Shown here: positions 13,626 through 22,984 of the stretch, piece after piece | Position numbering within the stretch: position 1 is the first letter of the stretch | Layout of the letters: every line of letters starts with the position of its first letter | Assembly (NCBI GenBank): GCA_947570515.1 | Contig: CANOUM010000007.1 | Location: 1 to 23,139, forward strand | Direction of reading: 5' to 3' | Source of the DNA: an uncultured Clostridia bacterium | GTDB lineage: Bacteria > Bacillota > Clostridia > Lachnospirales > Bianqueaceae | Length of the DNA: 23,139 bases | Translations under genes and position numbers: made by a program | Notes under the pieces: generated by a model | Database searches by the model: none | What the model saw: only the letters and a program-made list of their open reading frames with translations | Told to the model about the DNA's origin: nothing

Positions 13626-15008
13626 TTACTGCATATTTTGAACCAATTCACGGAAAATGTCTCCCCGCTCCTCATAATTTTTAAACATTCCCCAGCTGGC
13701 GCACGCAGGTGACAGCAGGACGCTGTCTCCTTTCTTTGCGCTCTGCGCTGCTTTTTGCACCGCTTCTTCAAAAGTGTCTGCCATCTCAATCTGATCGGCC
13801 GGATACCCGCAGCGCACGGCACAGTCATAAATATCCTGACGGGTAGCTCCAATTAAAATAAGATGACGCACTCGTCCTGAAAATAACCGGCACCACTCAT
13901 CATACGGCGTTCCCTTGTCATATCCCCCGCCAATCAACACGGTCTTAGGCGTGCGCATGGCCAGAAGTCCTTTTATAGCAGCATCGGGATTTGTCGCCTT
14001 GGAATCATTATAATACGCAACACCGTTGACATTTCCGACCGGTTCAATTCGATGCGCCACACCTTTAAATGCATAGAGCCCTTCTGTGATCATCGAAACC
14101 GATACGCCGGCTTTAAGGCAGCAGAGCGCCGCTGCCATTGCATTTTCTTCATTATGGGCTCCCAATATCTGCAGTTTTGAAAATTGTGCCAGCACCATCG
14201 GACTGCCCTGTATATCTGCCATCATCTGATCGCCTTCGGCCCATATACCGCTCTTTGTTGGCGTTTGATGACTAAAATAAGCAATTGTCGGTGCGTTCTC
14301 TCTCTTTGATAGCTGCTCCGCCTTTTCTCTGCACAGCGGATCGTCATAATTGAAAATACAAAAATCACCAGTCGTCTGATTTTCATAAATACGGCATTTT
14401 GCCTCCACATATTTTTCAAAGGTTTTATGCCGGTCCAAATGATCTGGTGTAAAATTTAATATTGCGGCTATATGAGGATGGAATTCCAAGATACTTTCCA
14501 ACTGAAAACTGGAAAGTTCAATAGTGGTATATGTCTTTTCTTTCGCGCTTTCCGCTAAAGCAGAAAATGGCGTGCCGATATTGCCTGCTACGAGTGACCC
14601 CGGGGCATACGCCTGTATGATCTGCCCCACGAGCGTTGTCGTGGTTGTCTTTCCGTTCGTTCCGGTAATGCCGATGATTTCATTATGGCAAAACTGAGCC
14701 GCCAGCTCAATTTCTCCGCAAACGGTTATGCCCAATTCTTTTCCTCTTTGAATAAAGGCAAGATCTGTAGGCACGCCGGGACTGAGCACCATATAATCCA
14801 TACGAGAAAGCTCCTCTTCTTCCGGCTGTCTCCCTAAAATATATTGAAGCTCTTCGTTTTTCAGCTCTTCTAACTGCTTCTGCAAATCTGCTGCCGTCTT
14901 TCCATCATATACCGTAACGCAGGCCCCCTGACGCAAACATAGCTTTGCCGCCTCAATTCCGCTTTTAGCAAGGCCGACCACCATCACCTGCTTCTCTTTC
15001 AGTTCCAT
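13626..15008 (-). CDS. murD: UDP-N-acetylmuramoylalanine--D-glutamate ligase
   Basis: MurD adds D-glutamate to UDP-MurNAc-L-Ala with ATP in the cytoplasm. The three Mur-ligase domains are in order: an N-terminal Rossmann-like UDP-binding domain (VMVVGLAKSGIEAA, residues 8-21), the central ATPase with P-loop GITGTNGKT (113-121), ELSSFQLE and the metal/substrate segment NFTPDHLDRH, and a C-terminal domain with AHRIEPV, YYNDSKATNPDA and LLSPACASWGMF. Length 460 is typical. ATG at 15008 follows GGAGG. It lies 28 bases after mraY and 18 before ftsW, clearly one operon. Confidence 0.98.
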   Translation of the reverse strand: MELKEKQVMVVGLAKSGIEAAKLCLRQGACVTVYDGKTAADLQKQLEELKNEELQYILGRQPEEEELSRMDYMVLSPGVPTDLAFIQRGKELGITVCGEIELAAQFCHNEIIGITGTNGKTTTTTLVGQIIQAYAPGSLVAGNIGTPFSALAESAKEKTYTTIELSSFQLESILEFHPHIAAILNFTPDHLDRHKTFEKYVEAKCRIYENQTTGDFCIFNYDDPLCREKAEQLSKRENAPTIAYFSHQTPTKSGIWAEGDQMMADIQGSPMVLAQFSKLQILGAHNEENAMAAALCCLKAGVSVSMITEGLYAFKGVAHRIEPVGNVNGVAYYNDSKATNPDAAIKGLLAMRTPKTVLIGGGYDKGTPYDEWCRLFSGRVRHLILIGATRQDIYDCAVRCGYPADQIEMADTFEEAVQKAAQSAKKGDSVLLSPACASWGMFKNYEERGDIFRELVQNMQ

Positions 15009-15036
15009 ACCTTCCTCCGCTTTGCCTTTCTATCTT

Positions 15037-15993
15037 TTATACGAGCAGCATAGCTGCCAGGCACAAAATTGCCGTAACGATTGAAAATACGGCGACCACC
15101 TTAGTCTCAGGCCATCCGCCCATCTCAAAATGATGATGAATCGGCGCCATTCGAAACAAACGCTTTCCATGCGTTGCCTTAAAATATCCCACCTGCAGCA
15201 TAACCGATACAACCTCAGCCACATAGACAAAGCCTACTATTAAAAGAATCATCGGCATCTCCAGCACAAAAGCAATCGCTGTAACAAATCCGCCCAGCGC
15301 CAGCGAACCGGTATCTCCCATAAAAACCTTTGCGGGATACGTATTAAACAATAAAAAACCTAATAGGCTGCCTGCCGCTGCAGAAGCTGCCGGCAGCGTG
15401 TTGCTGCCTTTTCCCCATGCTGTAATGGCAAAAAATGTAGCAACTATCACTGTTACACTCGCTGCTAAGCCATCCAGTCCATCTGTAAAATTGGTTCCGT
15501 TTGTCATGGCAACCATAGCAAACACAACAAAGGGATAGAACAACCATCCAAGATCTAACTGCGCACCGCCTAAAATATGAAAGGTAAGTGTGGTAGAAAA
15601 ATCATTGGCATACAGATAAAAGGCAAAAGCCGATGAAACCAAAATCTGCAAAATAAATTTCTGCAAAGGCTTAAGCCCTTCATTATGTTTCATCACCACT
15701 TTAATAAAATCATCCGCCAACCCAATTAACCCAAAGGCAATCGTCACCAGAAGCACAGGCAAAACTGCCGGATATTTTCCGGCGAAAAACACACAGCCAA
15801 TAATCATACTGAGAATGATTGCAATTCCGCCCATGGTGGGCGTTCCTGCCTTCTTTTTATGGGATTTCGGTCCTTCCTCCCGGATATATTGACCGAATTT
15901 CAGCCTGCTCAGCAGCGGTATGAGAACAGGACATAAGATCAGCTCCATCACAAATGCAATCAGCGCAGGAAAAATCGCCGTTTCCATCGTCAT
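15037..15993 (-). CDS. mraY: Phospho-N-acetylmuramoyl-pentapeptide-transferase
   Basis: MraY moves phospho-MurNAc-pentapeptide from UDP to undecaprenyl phosphate, giving lipid I on the inner membrane face. The 318 residues form about ten membrane helices. Signature elements are all present: KKKAGTPTMGG (47-56), the magnesium aspartates in GLADD (D94, D95), TNGTNFTDGLDGLA, the segment NTYPAKVFMGDTGSLALGG and the late cytoplasmic histidine motif APIHHHFEMGG. The ATG at 15993 has GGAGG about 11 bases upstream. It follows murF by 30 bases. Nothing is missing compared with the family. Confidence 0.98.
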   Translation of the reverse strand: MTMETAIFPALIAFVMELILCPVLIPLLSRLKFGQYIREEGPKSHKKKAGTPTMGGIAIILSMIIGCVFFAGKYPAVLPVLLVTIAFGLIGLADDFIKVVMKHNEGLKPLQKFILQILVSSAFAFYLYANDFSTTLTFHILGGAQLDLGWLFYPFVVFAMVAMTNGTNFTDGLDGLAASVTVIVATFFAITAWGKGSNTLPAASAAAGSLLGFLLFNTYPAKVFMGDTGSLALGGFVTAIAFVLEMPMILLIVGFVYVAEVVSVMLQVGYFKATHGKRLFRMAPIHHHFEMGGWPETKVVAVFSIVTAILCLAAMLLV

Positions 15994-16023
15994 TTTTAAG
16001 TTCCTCCATTTATCAGTCGTCCG

Positions 16024-17403
16024 TTATGATTCTTCATATTGCAGCAGCTTTTCACACACAGCTGTAAATCCCATGCCGTGCGAAGCCTTGAGCAGTATTA
16101 TATCATCTTTTTTTAGAATAGTAAAAAGATTTTTTTCCATCTCGGGTACGTTCTTAAAATAATAACACTCCAGCCCTTTTCGGCGCTGAGCCGCTTCATA
16201 AATCCAGCCGGCTGCCTCTCCGCAGCAGATCAGCACCTCTGCTTTCGATTGATCGGCCACATATCTGCCCACCTCTTTGTGTCCTTCTTCTGCATAATCA
16301 CCCAGTTCAAACATATCACCCAGAATCGCCACCCGGCGCCGCTTTGACGGAATGCTGTCCATCGCCTCCAGCGCACTGCACATAGACGCCGGACTTGCAT
16401 TATATGTATCGTCAATCAGGAGGTATTGTGAAGCGTCTATGGCTTCCAGCCGATGAGGCGTAGGAATATATCCGGCGAGTCCCCGAAGAATTTCTTCTTT
16501 AGAAAGTCCGATATGCACTGCTGCCATGATAGCCGGCAGTGCATTATAAGCCATATGCCGTCCCATTGTACGGAGAACAAAATCATATCGTTCTCCCTGA
16601 TATGAAAGCCCCAGCTTCAGATGCGCCTTTTCCGTAAGCTCCACAGAAAGCACCCTCGCCTGATTATGCTCCTGATAGCCAAAATACTCAACTTTTTTAT
16701 CAAGTTTTCCTTTGAGGCCATACAATAAGGGATCATCGCCATTTAAAAAGACCGGTCCTTCTCCCTGAATATGGGGCAAAAGTTCGAGCTTAGCCTGTAG
16801 GATTCCTTCCTGACTCCCCAAATTCTCCACATGTGACATCCCGATATTGGTAATGATACCATAGTCCGGCTTCGCCATCTGCGCAACATAATCAATTTCT
16901 CCAAAATGGTTCATACCCATCTCGACAACTGCTGCCTGCGCCTCATGATTCAATCCGAAAAGCGTCAGCGGAACACCAATATGATTATTAAAATTGGCCT
17001 CCGTTTTCACCGTGCGCCGGCCCCCGGAAAGCGCCGCCGCCACCATATCCTTACAGGATGTTTTTCCTACGCTTCCGGTAACCGCAACCACCGGCAATGA
17101 AAACAAGCTTCTATAATATGCGGCAATTTTTCCTAACGCTTTAAGCGTATCCTGTACAATAAGAAGGCTGCATCCCTCCGGCACGGAAACGATCTGTTGT
17201 GAAAGCACGGCCTTTGCCCCGCGCTCCCATGCAGCTGCAATAAAGCGGTGCCCATCCACATTCTCTCCGGCAATCGCCACAAACAAACTGCCCTGCCTCA
17301 CCTCACGCGAATCCCGTACAATCTCCTCTATACTCCCCTCAGCGCTGCCTCTTAGCTCAGCATCTGTTGCCTGTATCAGCTGCTTAATGGTGATGTTTTC
17401 CAT
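16024..17403 (-). CDS. murF: UDP-N-acetylmuramoyl-tripeptide--D-alanyl-D-alanine ligase
   Basis: MurF adds D-Ala-D-Ala to the UDP-MurNAc-tripeptide, finishing the soluble precursor. The N-terminal domain has the DSREVRQGSLFVA motif shared by MurE and MurF (about 31-43). The ATPase domain has P-loop TGSVGKTSCKDM (109-120), EANFNNHIGVPLTLF and EMGMNHFGEI. The C-terminal domain has RLEAIDASQYLLIDDTYNASP and ILGDMFELG. Length 459 is normal. SVGKT (rather than TNGKT) and the NASP segment separate MurF from MurE. The ATG at 17403 follows AAGGAGG. It sits 24 bases after murE. Confidence 0.98.
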   Translation of the reverse strand: MENITIKQLIQATDAELRGSAEGSIEEIVRDSREVRQGSLFVAIAGENVDGHRFIAAAWERGAKAVLSQQIVSVPEGCSLLIVQDTLKALGKIAAYYRSLFSLPVVAVTGSVGKTSCKDMVAAALSGGRRTVKTEANFNNHIGVPLTLFGLNHEAQAAVVEMGMNHFGEIDYVAQMAKPDYGIITNIGMSHVENLGSQEGILQAKLELLPHIQGEGPVFLNGDDPLLYGLKGKLDKKVEYFGYQEHNQARVLSVELTEKAHLKLGLSYQGERYDFVLRTMGRHMAYNALPAIMAAVHIGLSKEEILRGLAGYIPTPHRLEAIDASQYLLIDDTYNASPASMCSALEAMDSIPSKRRRVAILGDMFELGDYAEEGHKEVGRYVADQSKAEVLICCGEAAGWIYEAAQRRKGLECYYFKNVPEMEKNLFTILKKDDIILLKASHGMGFTAVCEKLLQYEES

Positions 17404-17427
17404 GCTTTCCTCCTTGGCCCTGCTCCA

Positions 17428-18885
17428 TTATCGGCTATTTAAAGCCTTTTTCACTTCTTCTCTGTCATCCAGATGGATTTTTTCTCTGCCGATGATCTGA
17501 TAATCCTCATGCCCTTTGCCGGCAATCATGACCACATCTTCTGGCTCTGCAATCGCAATCGCTCTGGCAATTGCCTCTCTACGGTCAGCCACTCTCTCAT
17601 AGGCGCATCCTGTTTTTTTCATTCCCTGTTCCACCTGGTCAATGATCGCTTCCGGATCTTCCGTCCGTGGATTATCAGAGGTGATCACACAATACTGACT
17701 TAATTTTCCTGCAATCTCTCCCATCACCGGTCGCTTTTTAGGATCCCTGTCACCCCCGCAGCCAAACACGGTAATGATCTTTCCTTTTGCAAACTCGGCC
17801 GCCGTTTCGAGCACCTTTGCCAGACCGTCAGGCGTATGCGCATAATCTACGATCGCCGTTAGTCCATCCTGCGCATGAAAGGTCTGAAAACGACCGCTCA
17901 CAATTCCCTCCTGCGTCGCTAAAGCTCTTACAATCACAGCAGGCTCCAGCCCTGCCATATGGCAGGCACTCGCTGCTGCCAGCGTATTATATACATTAAA
18001 TTTTCCCGGAACCGGATATGCAATGTGCCCCAACTTTTCTCGGCCATAATACCAATCATACTGCAAACCGGTTTCACTCATCTGTACATTTTCTGCCCGA
18101 TACTCATCCCGTGGCTGCAGGCCATATGTCACAAACGGACACGCGCCCGTGCCGAGAATCACCTCTGCTGCAGGATCATCCCCATTGATAAGCCCCACAT
18201 CGCATTGCTCAAACAAACGGCATTTTGCCGCCAGATAAGCCTCCATCGTCTTATGGTAATCCAGATGATCCTGTGACAGATTTGTAAACATCCCAATCTG
18301 ATACCGCACGCCCTCCACACGATACTGTGCTAACGCATGAGAAGACACTTCCATAACAACTCTGTCCATTTTAGCTTCATGCATTTTCTCAAAAAGCGCA
18401 TACAAATCAAACGCATACGGCGTGGTATGCACGGCTGGTATCGTCTCTTGTCCGATTCGATTCTCATTCGTTCCGATCAATCCGCATGCCAGCCCGTTTT
18501 CCATAAAAATATGATGCATCAGCGTACTGGTTGTTGTTTTTCCATTTGTTCCCGTCATGCCGATGAGCATCACCTTTTCGAGCACCTGCGGATAAAAGTT
18601 TGCCGCCATCAGCGCCGTAGCCTTCATCATATTCGGAACAAGCAGCATCGTCAGTCCCTCAGGATATTGTGCAGGCTTTTTTTCCATAATCGCCAGCACC
18701 GCTCCCCCTGCTCTTGCCGCCTCCAGAAAATTCGTCCCATCAAATACCAGCCCTGTTTCACAGGCAAAACAAGCCCCCGCCGTCACCTTACGCGAATCAT
18801 ACACCAGTGACGTAACCTCGGCCTGCATATCCCCCTCCTGCAAAACCTGATATTCAATCTTCTCCATCAGCTTCTCTATCGTCAT
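17428..18885 (-). CDS. murE: UDP-N-acetylmuramoyl-L-alanyl-D-glutamate--2,6-diaminopimelate ligase
   Basis: MurE adds the third amino acid of the stem peptide. The residue specificity motif is DNPRTEDP (404-411); DNPR is the form that binds the extra carboxyl of meso-diaminopimelate, so this organism should have DAP-type wall. Other landmarks are VYDSRKVTAG (28-37), P-loop TGTNGKTTT (111-119), VMEVSSHALAQYRV, NLSQDHLDYH and VDYAHTPDGL. Length 485 is typical. The ATG at 18885 has AAAGGAG 9 bases upstream and lies inside the end of spoVD (32-base overlap), which indicates translational coupling. Aspartokinase, the pathway entry to DAP, is encoded in the same window. Confidence 0.98.
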   Translation of the reverse strand: MTIEKLMEKIEYQVLQEGDMQAEVTSLVYDSRKVTAGACFACETGLVFDGTNFLEAARAGGAVLAIMEKKPAQYPEGLTMLLVPNMMKATALMAANFYPQVLEKVMLIGMTGTNGKTTTSTLMHHIFMENGLACGLIGTNENRIGQETIPAVHTTPYAFDLYALFEKMHEAKMDRVVMEVSSHALAQYRVEGVRYQIGMFTNLSQDHLDYHKTMEAYLAAKCRLFEQCDVGLINGDDPAAEVILGTGACPFVTYGLQPRDEYRAENVQMSETGLQYDWYYGREKLGHIAYPVPGKFNVYNTLAAASACHMAGLEPAVIVRALATQEGIVSGRFQTFHAQDGLTAIVDYAHTPDGLAKVLETAAEFAKGKIITVFGCGGDRDPKKRPVMGEIAGKLSQYCVITSDNPRTEDPEAIIDQVEQGMKKTGCAYERVADRREAIARAIAIAEPEDVVMIAGKGHEDYQIIGREKIHLDDREEVKKALNSR

Positions 18886-20872
18886 TCGTATTCTCTCCTT
18901 TCAAATATACAATCAGCTTAGTTCCTTTGCGAATCTCCTCACCCGCCTGCGGAAACTGCTCGGCAACGACCTCTCCGCTTCCAAGCGCCTCCAGCGTTAG
19001 CTCCAGCTCATCTGCCGCCTTTTTAGCCTCCTGAAAGCTCATCCCCATCACATCCGGCGCAGCCACAGATCCCACCGGGCCGATCGGCTCTTCTCCCCAT
19101 TCCGGCTCCGAATTTTCATCCACCAGACTATAATCCGCTTCTATCCCCAGATAAGGAAGTGCATTTTCCAAAAATTCTTTTACAATCGGCGCGCACACCG
19201 TGCCGCCATAATAAATTCCCTGTGGCTCATCCACCAGACACAGCACCATGATCTGCGGATCTTCCACCGGGGCAAAGCCCAAAAATGACGAAATATATTG
19301 ATGCGCGCTTCTGGGCAGCTTCTGACTGGTAGCCGTCTTGCCGCCGATGCGATAGCCGGGGATCGAGGCTTTCTTACCTCCCCCTTCTGAAACAACCGTT
19401 TCCAAAGCCAGCCGCATCGTTTCAGACGTCTGCGCTGAAATGGCCTGTTCCTCTGTTTCATAGCTCAATTCCTTCAGCACCTCGCCGCTTTCATTTAGGA
19501 TTGCTTTTCCAAAATGCGGCGTAATCAGATTGCCCCCATTCACAATGGCGGCACCCGCTCTCAGAAGCTGGATAGGCGTAATCGTAAGCGACTGTCCAAA
19601 GCCCATCGTGGCCAGCTCTACCGGTCCCACATTTTCAGGCTTATGCATAATGCCGCTTGCCTCTCCCGGCACATCAATTCCTGTCTTCTGATCAAATTGA
19701 AATACTTTTAGATATTCATAAAAACGATCAGCTCCCAGACGCAGGGCCAGCGTCATAAATACAGGGTTACACGATTCCTGTATTCCTTGCAAAAATGTAA
19801 CCGTTCCATGACCGCCAGCCTTATGACATCGGATTTTTCTATCGGCTACCACCAGACTGCCTCCACAATGAAACGTTTCGTCCAGACCGACAATCGCCTC
19901 TTCCAAAGCTGCTGACGCCGTTACAATCTTAAATGTTGACCCCGGTTCATAGGTATCGTTGATACACCAGTTTCGCCACATCTGATTGAGGGCGTCCATC
20001 TGCTGGCTTTCGTCCATGCTCTCCCATTGCTGTATCAGCGCCTCCTCCTGAATACTGAACGGATCGTTCAGATCATAGCTGGGATACAGCGCCATGGCAT
20101 AAATTTCGCCATTTTGTGGATTCATGGCAATCAGCGCACCCTTTTTCGCATTTTTTTGCGTAACGGCTTTTTCGATCAGCTGCTCTGCATACTGCTGCAG
20201 CCTGACATCCAGCGTCGTCTGCAGTACATGCCCTTCTGCGCCTTCTTCCAGTTTTTCTCCAATATCCTCCAGTGTAATCCCCCTTGCATCGGTCAAACTG
20301 AGAATCCGGCCGTCTAATCCTTGCAGATACTGATCATACGCAACTTCTAATCCGACCACGCCTTGATTGTCCGAACCAACAAATCCAATGGTTTGGGCAG
20401 CCATGCTGCCATATGGATAGTATCGATCATAATTCTCGTCGATGATAACACCTTTTAAATTTTCTGACCGAATCTGGTTGGCCTCTTCTGTACTGACCTG
20501 ATTTTTGATGATCTGCAGGGCTACCTTTTTCTGCACCTTTTCTAATACCTTCTCATACTCCAAACCCAAGATATCAGAAAGCTTTTTGGCTACCTGTTCT
20601 TCATCCTGAATCTGGTTATGTACTACGCTGACTCTGCAGATGGAGCCGCTGGTTGCCAGCACTGTGCCGTTTCGATCGACAATGTCTCCCCGCTTTGATT
20701 CCAGCGTACGTTCGCGATTGTGCAGTTCATCTGCCATCTCTTCCAGATAATCACCGCGAACCAGCTCAATATAGGCAACCCGAATGGTAAGCACTGCCAG
20801 CGATGCACATAAAATGCACGCCAAAATCCTCATGCGGGTTCGATACACTCCATTTACATATTGACTATTCAA
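18854..20872 (-). CDS. spoVD: SpoVD-type class B penicillin-binding protein with PASTA domain
   Basis: A membrane transpeptidase expected to crosslink spore cortex or septal wall with a SEDS partner. Order: short cytoplasmic tail, one membrane helix (about 15-34), PBP dimerisation domain starting RGDIVDRNG, transpeptidase domain, one PASTA repeat (about 604-657) and an acidic tail. The acyl-serine motif is EPGSTFK (S312) and the second motif is SCN (367-369). The third, normally KTG, reads KTA (GGKTATSQK, 511-519). PASTA plus the position between pbpB and murE matches Bacillus spoVD; a division PBP2b role is the alternative. Translation starts at TTG 20872 with GAGGAG 6 bases upstream. A candidate sigma-E promoter lies in the 78-base gap before it. 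Confidence 0.9.
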   Translation of the reverse strand: MNSQYVNGVYRTRMRILACILCASLAVLTIRVAYIELVRGDYLEEMADELHNRERTLESKRGDIVDRNGTVLATSGSICRVSVVHNQIQDEEQVAKKLSDILGLEYEKVLEKVQKKVALQIIKNQVSTEEANQIRSENLKGVIIDENYDRYYPYGSMAAQTIGFVGSDNQGVVGLEVAYDQYLQGLDGRILSLTDARGITLEDIGEKLEEGAEGHVLQTTLDVRLQQYAEQLIEKAVTQKNAKKGALIAMNPQNGEIYAMALYPSYDLNDPFSIQEEALIQQWESMDESQQMDALNQMWRNWCINDTYEPGSTFKIVTASAALEEAIVGLDETFHCGGSLVVADRKIRCHKAGGHGTVTFLQGIQESCNPVFMTLALRLGADRFYEYLKVFQFDQKTGIDVPGEASGIMHKPENVGPVELATMGFGQSLTITPIQLLRAGAAIVNGGNLITPHFGKAILNESGEVLKELSYETEEQAISAQTSETMRLALETVVSEGGGKKASIPGYRIGGKTATSQKLPRSAHQYISSFLGFAPVEDPQIMVLCLVDEPQGIYYGGTVCAPIVKEFLENALPYLGIEADYSLVDENSEPEWGEEPIGPVGSVAAPDVMGMSFQEAKKAADELELTLEALGSGEVVAEQFPQAGEEIRKGTKLIVYLKGENTNDDREADGED

Positions 20873-20902
20873 AAGCAGCTCCTCTTGTTTCCTTTTATTG
20901 AT

Positions 20903-20933
20903 AGGATATGCTATAAGAGAAGCTACTTATGAC
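20903..20933 (-). promoter_or_regulatory. Candidate sigma-E promoter of spoVD
   Basis: On the minus strand GTCATAAG (20926-20933), a 15-base spacer and CATATCCT (20903-20910) resemble the mother-cell sigma-E pattern (KMATATT, about 14 bases, CATACAMT), with six of eight -10 positions matching. Transcription would begin roughly 25 bases before the TTG start. Bacillus spoVD is also under sigma-E control. The match is imperfect. Confidence 0.4.
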
Positions 20934-20950
20934 AGCTTATCAGGATCTGC

Positions 20951-22942
20951 TCATTCGGCTTCGCCGCCCGTCCCTTCTTCGCTGTTTGGATCATCAGAAT
21001 CCTCAGGATCCGCCGAGTCCTGTGAACTGTCAGAATCCTGCGCGGACGTCGGCTCCGACGCTCCAATATCAATTCCGCTGTTATTGGCATTTGGGGACGG
21101 CACATGCTGATTCACAGATGCATCCGGGTAAAGTCCCAGTGCAGGCAAAATTTTTTCAAACATCTGAGACGCCAAGTTCGCGGCCTCTGCACTGGTATTT
21201 CTATCTGTCTCATCCAAAATAACCAGTAGTACCACCTCCGGATCCTCTACCGGCGTAAATCCAATAAAGGATACCACATATTTATCTTCTTCATAGGTAC
21301 CATCATCGTTAATTTTCTCAGCGGTACCCGTCTTGCCGCCAATCTCATATCCGGCCACCTGTGCTGCAATACCGGTACCGGCACTAACCGTACCGTACAT
21401 ATATTGCCGCATGGCCTTTGACACCTCTTCTGAAACTGTATAGCGCAGCACTTCCTTTGACTGCATCTCAACAATATTGCCGTTATCGCCGCTTACCTGA
21501 CTCACCACATACGGCTTTAAATACTCTCCTCCATTGATAACAGAAGAAAACGCGGTAATCAACTGAATCGGCGTCATCCGAAAGCCCTGGCCAAATGCAG
21601 TGGTGGCTTTTTCAAACGGTCCCATATCATTCGTGCTGCCTCGAGCGGCTGCCTGCTCTTCACTGATATAAATGAGATCCAATGAATCGCCGGCTTCACC
21701 AACCAGATCGATCCCTGTTTTCTGTGCAAATCCATAGGCCTCCTGATACTGCAGCCATTTACTGGTTTTGAGCATCTCACTGATCTTGGTCATACCGACA
21801 TTACAGGAATTACGAATAATGTCAGCCACGGTTTCTGTTCCATGTGCCTCTCTGCCGGCGCACTGCACCTCCGCATCATAGACATCATACCGGCCGCCGC
21901 AGACGATGGTATCCTGTACGCCAATCACAGCTTCATTCAGAGCAGCACTGGCGAACATCGGCTTAAAGGTAGATCCGGGCTCGTAAGTACTGCTGATCGC
22001 ATAGTTTGTCCACACAGCACTGTAATAATCAGCGGCTTTTTTATCCGGATTTTTTTCCTTATATTTATCAGAAAGTCCAAAAAGCTCGACGTTATTATTC
22101 AAATTAAAGGTGGGCATGATCACCATACCGTATATTTCTCCCGTTTTAGGGTTCATACAAATAGCGCAGCCTTTTAGGGCATTTGTACTCACTACGCCCT
22201 GCTGTAAAATCTGCTCCATATAATACTGTACCTTAGAATCAATGGTAAGCGTTAAATTTTTTCCATTTTCAGCGGCAATATATTCCTCGACAAAGCTGCT
22301 GCCATTGCCGGCTACTACCATCTTTCTTCCTTCTACGCCTTTTAGATATTCATCATAATACTGCTCTACGCCATAGGTACCGTTAAATCCGATGACATGA
22401 GCTGCCAGTGAATTATTGATATACTGCCGGTTTTCATCCTCTTCAAACCAAACACCTACAATCTTGCCATCATCGATTCCTTTTTGCAGCTCCTCCATCT
22501 GCGCAACGGAAATTCCTTTTCCTTCGTCCAGTTTAAGATAGCGGTACTCTTTATAAGCCTCTGTCATATACTGGCGAATCGTCTCTTCCTTTTCCAGCTT
22601 GAGCGTACTCATCAGAAGCTCAATCGTGCTAATCTGCAACGATTCTTTTGCTTCGATCAAAACCTGACAATCCAGAATCACATTGTATACCCTGGCGCTT
22701 TCTGCCAGCACATTACCATTGCGGTCAACGATGCTGCCGCGCAGCGCCGGAATCGTCACATCCGTCGATTCAATTTGCTGCTGCTGCGCTCGCTGCTGAT
22801 ATTCTTCTCCGTGTACATTTTTAATATAAATCACACGCAAAAACACTGCTCCCAACAAACTAACGGTCAAACATAAAATAAAAAGCAGGCGTCCCATTCG
22901 TGCTTTTGAACCCTGCGCGCGTTTTTTTCTTTTGGCTGCCAT
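20951..22942 (-). CDS. pbpB: Division-type class B penicillin-binding protein (FtsI/PbpB)
   Basis: A septal transpeptidase that acts with FtsW. The 663 residues comprise a very basic cytoplasmic tail, one membrane helix (about 17-38) and a PBP dimerisation domain (starts RGSIVDRNGNVLAESA at 68-83). The transpeptidase domain has complete motifs: EPGSTFK (S324), SCN (379-381) and KTGT (537-540). The C-terminus has no PASTA domain but an acidic, Asp/Ser/Glu-rich tail of about 45 residues (from 620), probably disordered and outside the cell. The ATG at 22942 follows AAGGAAGG at 7 bases. It is the first recognisable gene of the wall operon and is followed by spoVD, the same tandem order as pbpB-spoVD in Bacillus. 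FtsI function is inferred from order and intact motifs. Confidence 0.93.
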   Translation of the reverse strand: MAAKRKKRAQGSKARMGRLLFILCLTVSLLGAVFLRVIYIKNVHGEEYQQRAQQQQIESTDVTIPALRGSIVDRNGNVLAESARVYNVILDCQVLIEAKESLQISTIELLMSTLKLEKEETIRQYMTEAYKEYRYLKLDEGKGISVAQMEELQKGIDDGKIVGVWFEEDENRQYINNSLAAHVIGFNGTYGVEQYYDEYLKGVEGRKMVVAGNGSSFVEEYIAAENGKNLTLTIDSKVQYYMEQILQQGVVSTNALKGCAICMNPKTGEIYGMVIMPTFNLNNNVELFGLSDKYKEKNPDKKAADYYSAVWTNYAISSTYEPGSTFKPMFASAALNEAVIGVQDTIVCGGRYDVYDAEVQCAGREAHGTETVADIIRNSCNVGMTKISEMLKTSKWLQYQEAYGFAQKTGIDLVGEAGDSLDLIYISEEQAAARGSTNDMGPFEKATTAFGQGFRMTPIQLITAFSSVINGGEYLKPYVVSQVSGDNGNIVEMQSKEVLRYTVSEEVSKAMRQYMYGTVSAGTGIAAQVAGYEIGGKTGTAEKINDDGTYEEDKYVVSFIGFTPVEDPEVVLLVILDETDRNTSAEAANLASQMFEKILPALGLYPDASVNQHVPSPNANNSGIDIGASEPTSAQDSDSSQDSADPEDSDDPNSEEGTGGEAE

Positions 22943-22960
22943 CTCGATCCCTTCCTTACC

Positions 22961-22972
22961 TTATACTTGATT
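22961..22972 (-). promoter_or_regulatory. Possible -10 element before pbpB
   Basis: A perfect TATAAT occurs in CATATATAATCAAG on the minus strand, about 25 bases before the pbpB ATG. No -35 hexamer lies 16-18 bases upstream; that position falls in the hairpin at 22985-23016. It may be activator-dependent or coincidental in AT-rich DNA. Confidence 0.3.
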
Positions 22973-22984
22973 ATATATGGATAT

